A DNA stretch of 64,000 nucleotides from Chitinophaga sp. Ak27. GTDB taxonomy: Bacteria; Bacteroidota; Bacteroidia; Chitinophagales; Chitinophagaceae. The stretch's first letter is position 1, and every line of letters starts with the position of its first letter. Position numbers and translations under genes: made by a program. Where the stretch lies: positions 186,001-250,000 of the forward strand of contig NZ_JABAOB010000007.1 of NCBI RefSeq assembly GCF_012726295.1, written 5' to 3'. The notes beneath the pieces are model-generated. The model saw nothing but the letters and a program-made list of their open reading frames with translations. It had not been told where the DNA came from and did no database searches. Of the stretch, positions 33,878 through 44,269 are shown piece by piece.

Positions 33878-34567
33878 ATGGCAACTAAAAAGAGAAAAGT
33901 AGCTGACGCGAAGCTGGAAAAAAATAAGGTTTATAGCCTGAAAGAAGCTTCCAGCTTAGTTAAAGATATTAACTGTACTAAATTCGACAGCTCTGTCGAT
34001 TTACATATCCGCTTAGGCGTTGATCCTAAGAAAGCAGACCAGGCTATCCGTGGTTCCGTTACGCTTCCACACGGTACCGGTAAAACCAAGAGGGTTTTAG
34101 TGCTTTGCACACCTGATAAAGAAGCTGCTGCAAAAGAAGCAGGTGCTGACTTCGTAGGTCTGGATGAATTTATCCAGAAGATCGAAGCTGGTTGGACTGA
34201 TGTAGATGTAATCGTAGCTACTCCTGCTGTAATGCCGAAAATCGGTAAACTGGGTAAGATCTTAGGTCCTCGTAACCTGATGCCGAACCCTAAGACCGGT
34301 ACTGTTACTAACGATGTTGCAGCTGCAGTAAACGATGTTAAAGGCGGTAAAATCACCTTTAAGGTAGATAAAGCTGGTATCATCCACGCTTCTATCGGTC
34401 GTGTATCTTTCGCATCTGATAAAATTGAGCAGAACTCCCTGGAGCTGATCAATGCTATCATCAAGCTGAAACCAGCTACTGCAAAAGGTACTTACCTGAA
34501 AGGGCTGTCTATGGCAAGCACCATGAGTCCTGGTATTGTTATCGATACTAAATCTGTTCAAAACTAA
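33878..34567 (+). CDS. rplA: 50S ribosomal protein L1
   Basis: 229 residues. Contains GKILGPRNLMPNPKTGTV and SIGRVSFASDKIEQNSLELI, the L1 signatures. Binds the L1 stalk and usually represses its own mRNA. Follows rplK by 43 nt. Confidence 0.98.
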   Translation: MATKKRKVADAKLEKNKVYSLKEASSLVKDINCTKFDSSVDLHIRLGVDPKKADQAIRGSVTLPHGTGKTKRVLVLCTPDKEAAAKEAGADFVGLDEFIQKIEAGWTDVDVIVATPAVMPKIGKLGKILGPRNLMPNPKTGTVTNDVAAAVNDVKGGKITFKVDKAGIIHASIGRVSFASDKIEQNSLELINAIIKLKPATAKGTYLKGLSMASTMSPGIVIDTKSVQN

Positions 34568-34626
34568 ATTGATCACGAGTTGTAGCCGTTATCTGTGAAG
34601 ATGGGGCTTGCTACAAACGTTTTAAT

Positions 34627-35154
34627 ATGAATAAAGATCAAAAAAATGAAGTGATCGAACTGCTGAAAGGCAAGTTCTCTCAATACAGCAACTTCTATAT
34701 CACTAACACTGAGTCCTTAACGGTTGCACAGGTAAATGATCTGAGGAAGGTTTGCTTTGACAAGAATGTGGAAATGAAGGTGGCTAAGAACACCCTGATC
34801 CGTAAGGCACTGGAATCTCTGGACAGCGAAAAGTATGCAGGTGTTTATGACAGTCTGCATGGCGTAACTGCCCTGATGTTCTCTGACAGCCCTAAAGAGC
34901 CGGCATTGATCATCTCTTCTTTCCGTAAGGCTAACGGTAAACTGGAAAAACCAGTACTGAAAGCTGCTTTTGTTGCTGACGAAGTATTCGTAGGCGACAA
35001 CCAGCTGAAAGCGCTGACCAACATCAAGACCAAGAACGAGCTCATCGGCGAAATCGTTGGTCTGTTGCAATCTCCTGCAAAACGCGTTATCGCTGCTTTG
35101 CTGGAAAAAGGCAACAAAGAAGGAGCTGCGGTGGAAGCACCAGCAGCAGAATAG
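34627..35154 (+). CDS. rplJ: 50S ribosomal protein L10
   Basis: 175 residues. N-terminal L10 fold (NFYITNTESLTVAQVNDLRKVCF and KNTLIRKALE), then the C-terminal helix that carries L7/L12 dimers. Ala/Glu-rich tail. Confidence 0.97.
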   Translation: MNKDQKNEVIELLKGKFSQYSNFYITNTESLTVAQVNDLRKVCFDKNVEMKVAKNTLIRKALESLDSEKYAGVYDSLHGVTALMFSDSPKEPALIISSFRKANGKLEKPVLKAAFVADEVFVGDNQLKALTNIKTKNELIGEIVGLLQSPAKRVIAALLEKGNKEGAAVEAPAAE

Positions 35155-35249
35155 TACGCATAGCTACCAGCTATCCGTATATAACATTGGCTTCCAAGTC
35201 ACAATATAACTAACAACATTTTACAAACATTACATTAAAACATTATAAA

Positions 35250-35621
35250 ATGGCAGACGTAAAAGCATTAGCTGAACAATTAGTAGGTTTAACTGTTAAG
35301 GAAGTACAAGAACTGGCAGACGTTCTGAAAGCTGACTACGGTATCGAACCAGCAGCAGCAGCAGTAGTAGTTGCAGCAGGTGGTGGAGAAGCAGCAGCAG
35401 TTGAAGAAAAAACTGCTTTCAACGTAATCCTGAAAGCTGCAGGTGCTAGCAAACTGAACGTTGTTAAGGTCGTTAAAGACCTGACCGGCTTAGGTCTGAA
35501 AGAAGCGAAAGAACTGGTTGACGGCGCGCCTAAAGCTCTGAAAGAAGGCGTAAGCAAAGCTGAGGCTGAAGACCTGAAAGCTAAGCTGACTGAAGCTGGT
35601 GCTGAAGTTGAAATTCAGTAA
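35250..35621 (+). CDS. rplL: 50S ribosomal protein L7/L12
   Basis: 123 residues. N-terminal dimerisation helices, an Ala-rich hinge, and the C-terminal factor-binding domain with KTAFNVILKAAGASKLNVVK and the LGLKEAKELVDGAPK helix. Ninety-five nt lie between rplJ and this gene. Confidence 0.98.
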   Translation: MADVKALAEQLVGLTVKEVQELADVLKADYGIEPAAAAVVVAAGGGEAAAVEEKTAFNVILKAAGASKLNVVKVVKDLTGLGLKEAKELVDGAPKALKEGVSKAEAEDLKAKLTEAGAEVEIQ

Positions 35622-35647
35622 TTCTTTGCTTAAGTATACATCTTTTA

Positions 35648-35679
35648 AAGGTCAAAAGTGCTTTTGCACTTTTGGCCTT
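35648..35679 (+). terminator. attenuator-like hairpin between rplL and rpoB
   Basis: A 14-bp stem (AAGGTCAAAAGTGC with GCACTTTTGGCCTT) closed by loop TTTT, followed by a weaker CCCTTTGGG hairpin and a loose T tract. This is the expected position of the L7/L12-rpoB attenuator or RNase III site that lowers rpoBC relative to the ribosomal proteins. Confidence 0.7.
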
Positions 35680-35838
35680 ATTCCCTTTGGGAAAGTGTCT
35701 TTTTCAGAGAGTCAAAACGGGGAATCACGTTAAGTGACTTTGACCACGTGCAGAAGGCATAAATAAATTGGGATGGTATTGGCAAAGAAATCTTAATTTC
35801 CCTAATTCTTACAAGTCATATAACTGCTAACTTCGAAT

Positions 35839-38800
35839 ATGTCTCTAAAAAAAGCCCAAACAAACGAAAGAGTAAATTTTGGAAAGATCAAACAAGTTAC
35901 TGAGACACCGGATCTGTTGGCTATCCAAATCCAATCTTTCAAGGATTTCTTCCAATTAGAAACCACACCAGACAAGCGAAACAACGAAGGCCTTTTTAAA
36001 GTATTTAAAGAGAACTTCCCGATTACAGATACCAGAAATATCTTTAATCTGGAATTCCTCGATTATTTCGTGGATCCTCCACGTTATACTATTGAGGAGT
36101 GTATTGAGCGTGGGCTTACTTATTCCGTACCGTTGAAAGCGAAACTCCGCCTCAGCTGTAATGATGAGGAGCATGTGGATTTCCAGACAATTGTGCAGGA
36201 TGTGTTCCTTGGGAACATTCCGTACATGACTCCCAGAGGTACTTTCGTTATTAATGGTGCTGAACGCGTAGTTGTATCCCAACTGCATCGTTCACCTGGT
36301 GTTTTCTTTGGTCAATCTGTACATCCGAACGGTACCAAAATCTACTCCGCAAGGGTGATTCCGTTCAAGGGCGCGTGGATGGAGTTTGCAACTGACATCA
36401 ACAACGTGATGTACGCTTACATCGACCGTAAGAAGAAATTCCCGGTTACCACACTGTTACGTGCCATCGGCTATGAAACAGATAAGGATATTCTGCAGCT
36501 GTTTGGCATGGCAGATGAAGTAAAAGCAGACAAAAAGAGTCTTGATAAATATGCCGGCAAAAAGCTGGCCGCCCGTGTTTTAAGAAGCTGGGTGGAAGAC
36601 TTTGTGGATGAAGATACCGGTGAAGTGGTGAGCATCGAGCGTAACGAAATTATGCTTGAGCGTGATAGCATTCTGGATGAAGCGAACATCGAGACCATCG
36701 TAGACATGGGACTGAAGAGTGTTTTCGTTCAGAAGGAAGAGGTGAGCGGTGATTTCTCCATCATCTACAATACATTAAATAAGGATACATCTAACTCCGA
36801 GCTGGAAGCCGTTCAGCACATCTACCGCCAATTGCGTGGTGCCGATGCGCCGGATGATGAAACAGCAAGGGGTATCATCGATAAACTGTTCTTCTCCGAC
36901 AAACGTTACGATCTCGGCGACGTAGGTCGTTATAAGATCAACAGAAAATTAGGTCTTCCTACTCCGTTAGACATGAAAGTGTTAACGAAGGATGACATCA
37001 TCTCCATCATCAAGTACCTGGTACAGCTGACTAACGGTAAGGCGGAAATCGACGATATCGATCACCTGTCTAACCGTCGTGTGCGTACTGTAGGCGAGCA
37101 GTTATATGCTCAGTTTGGTGTTGGTCTGGCACGTATGGCCCGTACCATCCGTGAAAGAATGAACGTTCGTGATAACGAGGTATTTACGCCGGTAGACCTG
37201 ATTAACGCGAGGACTTTGTCTTCTGTTATCAACTCCTTCTTTGGTACTTCCCAATTGTCACAGTTCCTGGATCAAACAAACCCGCTGTCTGAAATCACCC
37301 ACAAACGCCGTATTTCCGCTCTCGGACCCGGTGGTTTGAGTCGTGAAAGAGCAGGCTTTGAGGTGCGTGACGTTCACTATAGCCACTACGGCCGTTTGTG
37401 TACCATTGAAACACCGGAAGGACCAAACATCGGTCTGATTTCTACCCTCTGCGTACACGCGAAGGTGAATGAAATGGGCTTCATTGAAACGCCTTACCGC
37501 AAAGTAAACAGTGGTAAAGTAGATATGCATAAAGTGGAGTTCCTGAGCGCTGAAGAGGAAGATTCTGTGAAGATTGCGCAGGCGAACGCCCCACTGGATG
37601 ATAAAGGTAATTTCGTAAATGATAAGGTGAAATCCCGTGAAACCGGTGACTTCCCGATTCTCGACAGAGATGAAGTGGAATTCATGGACGTGGCACCTAA
37701 CCAGATCGTAGGTTTGAGCGCCTCCCTGATTCCGTTCCTGGAACATGATGATGCCAACCGTGCGTTGATGGGATCAAACATGCAACGTCAGGCAGTACCA
37801 TTGCTGAATCCTGAAGTACCTATCGTAGGTACCGGTCTGGAAGGCAAGGCTGCACGGGACTCCCGTTTGCAGATTACCGCAGATGGTAATGGGGTGATAG
37901 AATTTGTGGATGCAAACGAAATTCATGTTCGTTACGAGCGTGATGAAATGCAGAAACTGGTGAGCTTTGAAGACGATCTGATCGTTTACACGCTGACTAA
38001 ATTCGTTAAAACCAACCAAAGCACCTGTATCAACCTCAGACCTTGCGTGAAGAAAGGTCAGCGCGTGAAAGACGGCGACTTCCTCACAGAAGGTTACGCT
38101 ACCCGCGGTGGTGAACTGGCGCTGGGACGCAACCTGAAGGTAGCGTTCATGCCATGGAAAGGTTACAACTTTGAGGATGCGATCGTAATTTCTGAGCGTG
38201 TTGCACGTGAAGATCTCTTTACTTCCATCCACATTGATGAATATGAGCTGGAAGTTCGCGATACCAAACTGGGTGAAGAGGAACTGACACCGGATATTCC
38301 TAACGTGAGTGAAGAGGCTACCAAAGACCTCGACCAGAACGGTATTATCCGTGTTGGTGCGCACATCAAGGAAGGTGATATCCTGATCGGTAAAATCACT
38401 CCGCGTGGTGAATCTGATCCTTCTCCTGAAGAAAAACTCCTGAGAGCGATCTTCGGTGATAAGGCGTCTGATGCGAAAGATGCGTCGCTGAAAGCACCTC
38501 CATCAACAGAAGGTGTGGTAATCGACAAGAAACTGTTTAGCCGCGCTAAGAAAGATAAGAATTCCAAAACCCGTGAGAAAGCTGCGATCGAGAAACTGGA
38601 GAAAATTCACCAGAAAAACGCCGAAGACCTGCTGGAAGTGCTGATGAGCAAGTTGCTGGTATTACTGAAGGATAAAACCTCTCAGGGTATTACCAACACT
38701 TATGGTGAAGTATTGATCTCTAAGGGTTCCAAGTTCTCTCCGAAGAACCTGGTAAATATTGATTTCATGAACGTAAACCCACTGGGCTGGACAACAGACG

Positions 38801-39648
38801 AAGTGGTGAACGATCAAATCAATACGCTCTTGCACAACTATAACATCAAGTTCAACGAAGAGCTGGGTCGTTACAAACGCGAGAAGTTCAACATCTCTAT
38901 CGGTGATGAGCTGCCAGCAGGCGTACTGAAACTGGCGAAGGTTTACCTGGCCAGCAAGCGTAAGTTGAAAGTAGGTGATAAGATGGCGGGACGTCACGGT
39001 AACAAGGGTATCGTAGCCAAGATTGTGCGTGATGAAGACATGCCATTCCTGGAAGATGGTACACCACTGGATATCGTACTGAACCCACTCGGGGTACCTT
39101 CCCGTATGAACCTTGGACAGATCTATGAAACCGTATTAGGTTGGGCAGGTCTGAAACTGGGAGTACGTTTTGCTACGCCGATTTTTGATGGTGCTACTAC
39201 CGAAGAAATTGCTGCTTATATCAGCGAAGCTGGATTACCTAGCTTTGGTCACGCGTACCTGCATGATGGTGAAACGGGAGATCGTTTCCACCAGAAAGCA
39301 ACCGTGGGTGTTATCTATATGCTTAAACTGAGCCACATGGTGGATGATAAGATGCACGCCCGTTCTATCGGACCGTATAGTCTCATTACCCAACAGCCGC
39401 TGGGTGGTAAAGCCCAGTTTGGTGGTCAGCGTTTTGGTGAGATGGAGGTGTGGGCACTGGAAGCATACGGTGCATCGAACATCCTGCAGGAACTGCTTAC
39501 TATTAAATCAGATGATATCGTAGGTCGTGCCAAAGCATATGAGTCTATTGTGAAAGGTGACAACATTCCGAAAGCGGGTGTACCTGAATCCTTCAACGTA
39601 TTGATTCATGAATTGCGTGGTCTGGGTCTGGATCTGAAATTTGACTAA
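35839..39648 (+). CDS. rpoB: DNA-directed RNA polymerase subunit beta
   Basis: 1269 residues. Forms the upper pincer, fork loop and rifampicin pocket. Recognisable blocks: FFGTSQLSQFLDQTNPLSEITHKRRISALGPGGLSRERAGFEVRDVHYSHYGR in outline (the rif region, near residues 467-520), and GDKMAGRHGNKGIVAKI (near 1045). The C-terminus LIHELRGLGLDLKF is standard. Bacteroidota length. No insertion or frameshift seen. Confidence 0.99.
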   Translation: MSLKKAQTNERVNFGKIKQVTETPDLLAIQIQSFKDFFQLETTPDKRNNEGLFKVFKENFPITDTRNIFNLEFLDYFVDPPRYTIEECIERGLTYSVPLKAKLRLSCNDEEHVDFQTIVQDVFLGNIPYMTPRGTFVINGAERVVVSQLHRSPGVFFGQSVHPNGTKIYSARVIPFKGAWMEFATDINNVMYAYIDRKKKFPVTTLLRAIGYETDKDILQLFGMADEVKADKKSLDKYAGKKLAARVLRSWVEDFVDEDTGEVVSIERNEIMLERDSILDEANIETIVDMGLKSVFVQKEEVSGDFSIIYNTLNKDTSNSELEAVQHIYRQLRGADAPDDETARGIIDKLFFSDKRYDLGDVGRYKINRKLGLPTPLDMKVLTKDDIISIIKYLVQLTNGKAEIDDIDHLSNRRVRTVGEQLYAQFGVGLARMARTIRERMNVRDNEVFTPVDLINARTLSSVINSFFGTSQLSQFLDQTNPLSEITHKRRISALGPGGLSRERAGFEVRDVHYSHYGRLCTIETPEGPNIGLISTLCVHAKVNEMGFIETPYRKVNSGKVDMHKVEFLSAEEEDSVKIAQANAPLDDKGNFVNDKVKSRETGDFPILDRDEVEFMDVAPNQIVGLSASLIPFLEHDDANRALMGSNMQRQAVPLLNPEVPIVGTGLEGKAARDSRLQITADGNGVIEFVDANEIHVRYERDEMQKLVSFEDDLIVYTLTKFVKTNQSTCINLRPCVKKGQRVKDGDFLTEGYATRGGELALGRNLKVAFMPWKGYNFEDAIVISERVAREDLFTSIHIDEYELEVRDTKLGEEELTPDIPNVSEEATKDLDQNGIIRVGAHIKEGDILIGKITPRGESDPSPEEKLLRAIFGDKASDAKDASLKAPPSTEGVVIDKKLFSRAKKDKNSKTREKAAIEKLEKIHQKNAEDLLEVLMSKLLVLLKDKTSQGITNTYGEVLISKGSKFSPKNLVNIDFMNVNPLGWTTDEVVNDQINTLLHNYNIKFNEELGRYKREKFNISIGDELPAGVLKLAKVYLASKRKLKVGDKMAGRHGNKGIVAKIVRDEDMPFLEDGTPLDIVLNPLGVPSRMNLGQIYETVLGWAGLKLGVRFATPIFDGATTEEIAAYISEAGLPSFGHAYLHDGETGDRFHQKATVGVIYMLKLSHMVDDKMHARSIGPYSLITQQPLGGKAQFGGQRFGEMEVWALEAYGASNILQELLTIKSDDIVGRAKAYESIVKGDNIPKAGVPESFNVLIHELRGLGLDLKFD

Positions 39649-39649
39649 G

Positions 39650-39761
39650 AGCTTTTAGCTACCAGCCATTAGCAGCATTGCTAATGGCTGATAGCTTGGA
39701 TATTTCGCAGGAATAAAATTTTTGTCGCTGGCTTATCACCAACGGCTAACAGCTAAAAGCT
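39650..39761. repeat. nested inverted repeat with 7-nt-periodic GC units (copy C), rpoB-rpoC gap
   Basis: Outer arms AGCTTTTAGCT (39650-39660) and AGCTAAAAGCT (39751-39761). Inner arms AGCCATTAGC (39664-39673) and GCTAATGGCT (39680-39689). GC recurs every 7 nt (AGCTTTT, AGCTACC, AGCCATT). It fills nearly all of the 121-nt gap and shares the inner 10-mer with copy B. Confidence 0.75.
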
Positions 39762-39769
39762 AATTACAG

Positions 39770-42700
39770 ATGGCTATCAAGAAAGAAAATCGTCCTAAAT
39801 CAAATTTTAACAGCATTACCATCAGTCTGGCTTCTCCGGATGTTATCCTGGAGCGTTCATACGGTGAAGTGTTGAAACCTGAAACCATCAACTACCGTAC
39901 TTACAAGCCGGAACGTGATGGTTTGTTCTGCGAAAGAATATTCGGTCCTGTAAAGGATTACGAGTGCTATTGCGGAAAATATAAGCGTATCCGTTATAAA
40001 GGTATTGTGTGTGATCGCTGCGGTGTAGAGGTAACGGAGAAGAAAGTACGTCGTGAGAGAATGGGACACATTCGTTTAGTGGTACCCGTTGTACATATAT
40101 GGTATTTCAAATCCCTGCCTAACAAGATTGGTTACCTGCTCGGTATGTCTTCCAAGAAACTGGAAACTATCGTGTACTACGAAAGGTATGTGATCATCCA
40201 GGCAGGTATGAAACAGGAAAAGGGTATGAACTACGGTGACTTGCTCACAGAAGAAGAATACCTGGATATCCTGGATACGTTACCAAAAGACAATCAGTTG
40301 TTACCGGATGAAGATCCTAACAAGTTTATTGCCAAAATGGGAGCAGAAGCGGTAGAAATGATGCTGGCCCGGATTGACCTGGACAGCCTTTCTTACCAGT
40401 TGCGTAACCAGGCAGCTACTGAAACTTCCCAGCAACGTAAAGCGGAAGCGCTGAAACGTTTGAGTGTGGTGGAAGCTTTCCGTGAAGCTAATGGTCGTGT
40501 AGAAAACCGTCCTGAATGGATGGTTATGCAATATATTCCTGTGGTACCACCAGAACTGCGTCCGTTAGTTCCTTTGGATGGTGGCCGTTTTGCGTCTTCC
40601 GACCTAAACGATCTTTACCGCAGGGTAATTATCCGTAACAACCGTCTGAAACGTTTGATCGAAATTAAGGCGCCTGAGGTGATCCTTCGTAACGAAAAAC
40701 GTATGTTACAGGAAGCAGTGGATTCCCTGTTCGACAACTCCCGTAAATCCAACGCGGTAAAAGCGGAAGGTGGTCGTGCACTGAAATCACTGTCAGACGT
40801 ACTGAAAGGTAAACAAGGTCGTTTCCGTCAGAACTTGCTCGGTAAACGTGTGGATTATTCCGGACGTTCTGTAATCGTGGTAGGTCCTGAACTGAAGCTG
40901 CATGAGTGTGGTTTGCCTAAGGATATGGCGGCTGAATTATTCAAACCGTTTATTATCCGTAAGCTGATCGAAAGAGGTATTGTTAAAACGGTAAAATCAG
41001 CGAAGAAGCTGGTTGATCGTAAAGAAGCGGTGGTTTGGGATATCCTGGAAAACGTACTGAAAGGTCACCCGGTTATGTTAAACCGTGCTCCGACCCTGCA
41101 CCGTTTGTCTATCCAGGCGTTCCAGCCTAAACTGGTAGAAGGTAAAGCGATACAGTTGCACCCGCTCGTGTGTTCAGCGTTCAACGCTGACTTTGATGGT
41201 GACCAGATGGCGGTACACGTGCCTTTGAGCAATGCTGCAATCCTGGAAGCCCAACTGCTGATGCTGTCTTCTCACAACATCCTCAACCCGCAGAATGGTA
41301 CGCCTATCACCCTGCCTTCACAGGACATGGTGCTTGGTCTGTATTACATTACCAAGGGTAAGAAAACAATGGGTGATGTAGTGGTAAGGGGAGAAGGTAA
41401 AGCCTTCTACTCTGCTGAAGAAGTGATCATTGCGCTGAATGAAGACCGCATCGACCTGCATGCTCACATCCGTGTTAAAGCTGATGTAAGAAATGCAAAT
41501 GGTGAGCTGGAGAAAAAACTGATCGAAACCACTGTAGGCCGCGTACTGTTCAATCAGTTCGTACCGAAAGCTGCCGGTTATGTAAACGCTCTGCTGACTA
41601 AAAAATCACTGCGTGAAATCATCGGTGATATCATTAAAGCAACGAATATCCCTGCAACTGCCAAGTTCCTGGATGACATCAAACAATTAGGTTTCCGCAT
41701 GGCGTTCCGCGGTGGTCTGTCATTTAACATTAATGACCTGATCATCCCGGATGTTAAGCAAGACATGATTGATGGTGCTTCCAGCGAAGTGGACGAAGTT
41801 TGGGATAACTATAACATGGGTCTGATCACCAACAACGAACGTTACAACCAGATCATCGATATCTGGTCACGTGTGGATACGAAGGTGACGGAAACCCTGA
41901 TCCGTGAGCTGGCAACAGACAAGCAAGGATTCAACTCTGTATACATGATGTTGGATTCCGGTGCGCGTGGTTCCAAACAGCAGATTAAACAGCTGGCTGG
42001 TATCAGAGGTCTGATGGCTAAGCCACGTAAGAGTGGATCTACTGGTTCTGAGATCATCGAGAACCCGGTATTGTCCAACTTTAAAGATGGTTTGAACGTA
42101 TTGGAATACTTCATCTCTACGCACGGTGCCCGTAAGGGTCTTGCGGATACGGCGTTGAAAACAGCGGATGCGGGTTACCTGACCCGTCGTCTGGTAGACG
42201 TTGCGCAGGATGTAGTTATCAATGAAGAGGATTGCGGTACACTTCGTGGTATTGCTACTTCTGCATTGAAAGACAATGAGGAAGTGATCGAAACACTGTA
42301 CGACCGTATCCTGGGACGTACTTCCCTGCACGATGTATTTGATCCTCATAACGATGAGGAACTGATCGTTGCTGCTGGTGCTGAAATCACTGAAGAAATT
42401 GCACACAGAATTGAAGAAAGTGCGATTGAAACCGTAGAAATCCGCTCCGTACTGACTTGCGAAAGCCGTCGTGGGGTATGCGTAAAATGTTATGGTAAAA
42501 ACCTGGCCAGTGGTTACACTGCGCAGAGAGGTGATGCAGTAGGTATCATCGCTGCCCAGTCGATCGGTGAGCCTGGTACACAGTTGACACTGCGTACCTT
42601 CCACGTGGGTGGTGTGGCCGGTTCTACTTCCGTTGAATCCGGTATGCCAGCTAAGTTTGACGGTACTGTACAATTCGATGGCTTACGTACTACCACCTAC

Positions 42701-44068
42701 GAAAACAACGAAGGTGAAAAAGTACAGGTGGTTATCGGTCGTACCGGTGAGTTGCGTATCATGGATGTGAAAAACGATCGTCTGCTGGTAACCAACAACA
42801 TTCCTTATGGTTCTACCCTGTTGGTAAAAGACGGACAGAAAGTAACGAAAGGTGAAATGATCTGTACATGGGATCCGTTCAACGCCGTTATCGTGTCTGA
42901 AATACCAGGTAGCATTCGTTTCGATAGCATCATAGAAGGTATTACCTTCCGTGAAGAAGCGGATGAACAAACAGGACACCGTGAGAAGGTAGTAATTGAA
43001 ACGAAAGACAAGAATAAGATTCCGTCTATCCTGGTAGAAGGTAACAAGGAAGTGAAGTCTTACAACTTACCAGTAGGTTCTCATATCGTTATCTCAGAAG
43101 GTGACAAGGTGAGAGCAGGTCAGGTAATTGTGAAGATCCCACGTGTTATCGGTAAACTGCGAGATATCACGGGTGGTCTGCCACGTGTAACCGAGCTCTT
43201 TGAAGCCCGTAACCCAAGCAACCCAGCTATCGTTTCTGAAATTGATGGTGTAGTAGCATTTGGTAACATCAAACGTGGTAACCGCGAAATTATCATCGAA
43301 AGCCGTGAAAGTCAGATCAAGAAATACCTGGTGCCATTAACCCGTCATATCCTGGTACAGGATGGTGACTTCGTGAAGGCCGGTACTTCTCTCTCCGATG
43401 GTTCTACTACTCCTGCCGACATCCTGTCTATCAAAGGACCGTTTGCTGTACAGGAATACCTGGTAAATGAAATCCAGGAAGTATACCGTTTACAGGGTGT
43501 GAAGATTAACGACAAACACATTGAGGTGATTGTTCGCCAGATGATGCGTAAAGTAAACATCGAAGATCCGGGTGATACCCGCTTCCTCGAGGGCGATACA
43601 GAAGACAGGTTCGATTTCTTCGAAGAAAACGATATGATCTTCGATAAGAAGGTTGTAACTGAAGCAGGTGAATCTACTAACCTGAAAGCAGGTCAGATAG
43701 TAACCCTCCGTCAGGTTCGCGAAGAAAACTCCTTACTGCGTCGTGCAGATAAGAAGCTGGTAGAATTCCGCGATGCACAGCCGGCTACTTCCAGTCCATT
43801 ACTGCAAGGTATCACCAAGGCGTCACTGGGTACCCGTAGCTGGATCTCCGCTGCGTCCTTCCAGGAAACTACCAAAGTACTGTCTCAGGCAGCTATCAAC
43901 GGTAAAACCGATGATATGATGGGTCTGAAGGAGAATGTGATCACAGGTCACCTGATCCCAGCCGGTACTGGTTTACGTGAATTCGAAAATATGATCGTAG
44001 GTTCTAAGGAAGAATACGATATTCTGGCCTCTTCTAAGGAAGTGTTCCAGTTTGATGAAGAAGAATAG
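39770..44068 (+). CDS. rpoC: DNA-directed RNA polymerase subunit beta'
   Basis: 1432 residues. N-terminal zinc finger (CYCGKYKRIRYKGIVCDRCG), catalytic NADFDGDQMAVH (three Asp bind Mg2+), bridge helix region GARKGLADTALKTADAGYLTRRL, and second zinc site (CESRRGVCVKCYG). Ends at the strong terminator 44092. No sequence anomaly seen. Confidence 0.99.
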   Translation: MAIKKENRPKSNFNSITISLASPDVILERSYGEVLKPETINYRTYKPERDGLFCERIFGPVKDYECYCGKYKRIRYKGIVCDRCGVEVTEKKVRRERMGHIRLVVPVVHIWYFKSLPNKIGYLLGMSSKKLETIVYYERYVIIQAGMKQEKGMNYGDLLTEEEYLDILDTLPKDNQLLPDEDPNKFIAKMGAEAVEMMLARIDLDSLSYQLRNQAATETSQQRKAEALKRLSVVEAFREANGRVENRPEWMVMQYIPVVPPELRPLVPLDGGRFASSDLNDLYRRVIIRNNRLKRLIEIKAPEVILRNEKRMLQEAVDSLFDNSRKSNAVKAEGGRALKSLSDVLKGKQGRFRQNLLGKRVDYSGRSVIVVGPELKLHECGLPKDMAAELFKPFIIRKLIERGIVKTVKSAKKLVDRKEAVVWDILENVLKGHPVMLNRAPTLHRLSIQAFQPKLVEGKAIQLHPLVCSAFNADFDGDQMAVHVPLSNAAILEAQLLMLSSHNILNPQNGTPITLPSQDMVLGLYYITKGKKTMGDVVVRGEGKAFYSAEEVIIALNEDRIDLHAHIRVKADVRNANGELEKKLIETTVGRVLFNQFVPKAAGYVNALLTKKSLREIIGDIIKATNIPATAKFLDDIKQLGFRMAFRGGLSFNINDLIIPDVKQDMIDGASSEVDEVWDNYNMGLITNNERYNQIIDIWSRVDTKVTETLIRELATDKQGFNSVYMMLDSGARGSKQQIKQLAGIRGLMAKPRKSGSTGSEIIENPVLSNFKDGLNVLEYFISTHGARKGLADTALKTADAGYLTRRLVDVAQDVVINEEDCGTLRGIATSALKDNEEVIETLYDRILGRTSLHDVFDPHNDEELIVAAGAEITEEIAHRIEESAIETVEIRSVLTCESRRGVCVKCYGKNLASGYTAQRGDAVGIIAAQSIGEPGTQLTLRTFHVGGVAGSTSVESGMPAKFDGTVQFDGLRTTTYENNEGEKVQVVIGRTGELRIMDVKNDRLLVTNNIPYGSTLLVKDGQKVTKGEMICTWDPFNAVIVSEIPGSIRFDSIIEGITFREEADEQTGHREKVVIETKDKNKIPSILVEGNKEVKSYNLPVGSHIVISEGDKVRAGQVIVKIPRVIGKLRDITGGLPRVTELFEARNPSNPAIVSEIDGVVAFGNIKRGNREIIIESRESQIKKYLVPLTRHILVQDGDFVKAGTSLSDGSTTPADILSIKGPFAVQEYLVNEIQEVYRLQGVKINDKHIEVIVRQMMRKVNIEDPGDTRFLEGDTEDRFDFFEENDMIFDKKVVTEAGESTNLKAGQIVTLRQVREENSLLRRADKKLVEFRDAQPATSSPLLQGITKASLGTRSWISAASFQETTKVLSQAAINGKTDDMMGLKENVITGHLIPAGTGLREFENMIVGSKEEYDILASSKEVFQFDEEE

Positions 44069-44091
44069 TGCTGCAGAGCATTTCACGAAAT

Positions 44092-44130
44092 AAAAAAGAG
44101 GGAGTTTCATATTGAAACTCCCTCTTTTTT
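44092..44130. terminator. bidirectional terminator of the rpoBC operon
   Basis: A 17-bp stem (AAAAAAGAGGGAGTTTC with GAAACTCCCTCTTTTTT) around loop ATATT. The A/T tracts on both sides would let it work for both strands; the minus-strand gene that ends at 44270 is also served. Confidence 0.92.
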
Positions 44131-44269
44131 TATGCCATATAGGGAATGAATAAAATAGAACAGGCGCCTCAAAATTGCTTTCGGGACGCCTGTCATTTAT
44201 TTGGGGCCAGCCATCAGGATGTTAAGAAAAAGGGGATGAAATGGATGGTGATTGCTTGCCAGCGTATTG

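Noticed and set aside
41867..42673. 268-codon antisense frame inside rpoC
   Set aside because: Shadow of rpoC; caused by its codon bias.
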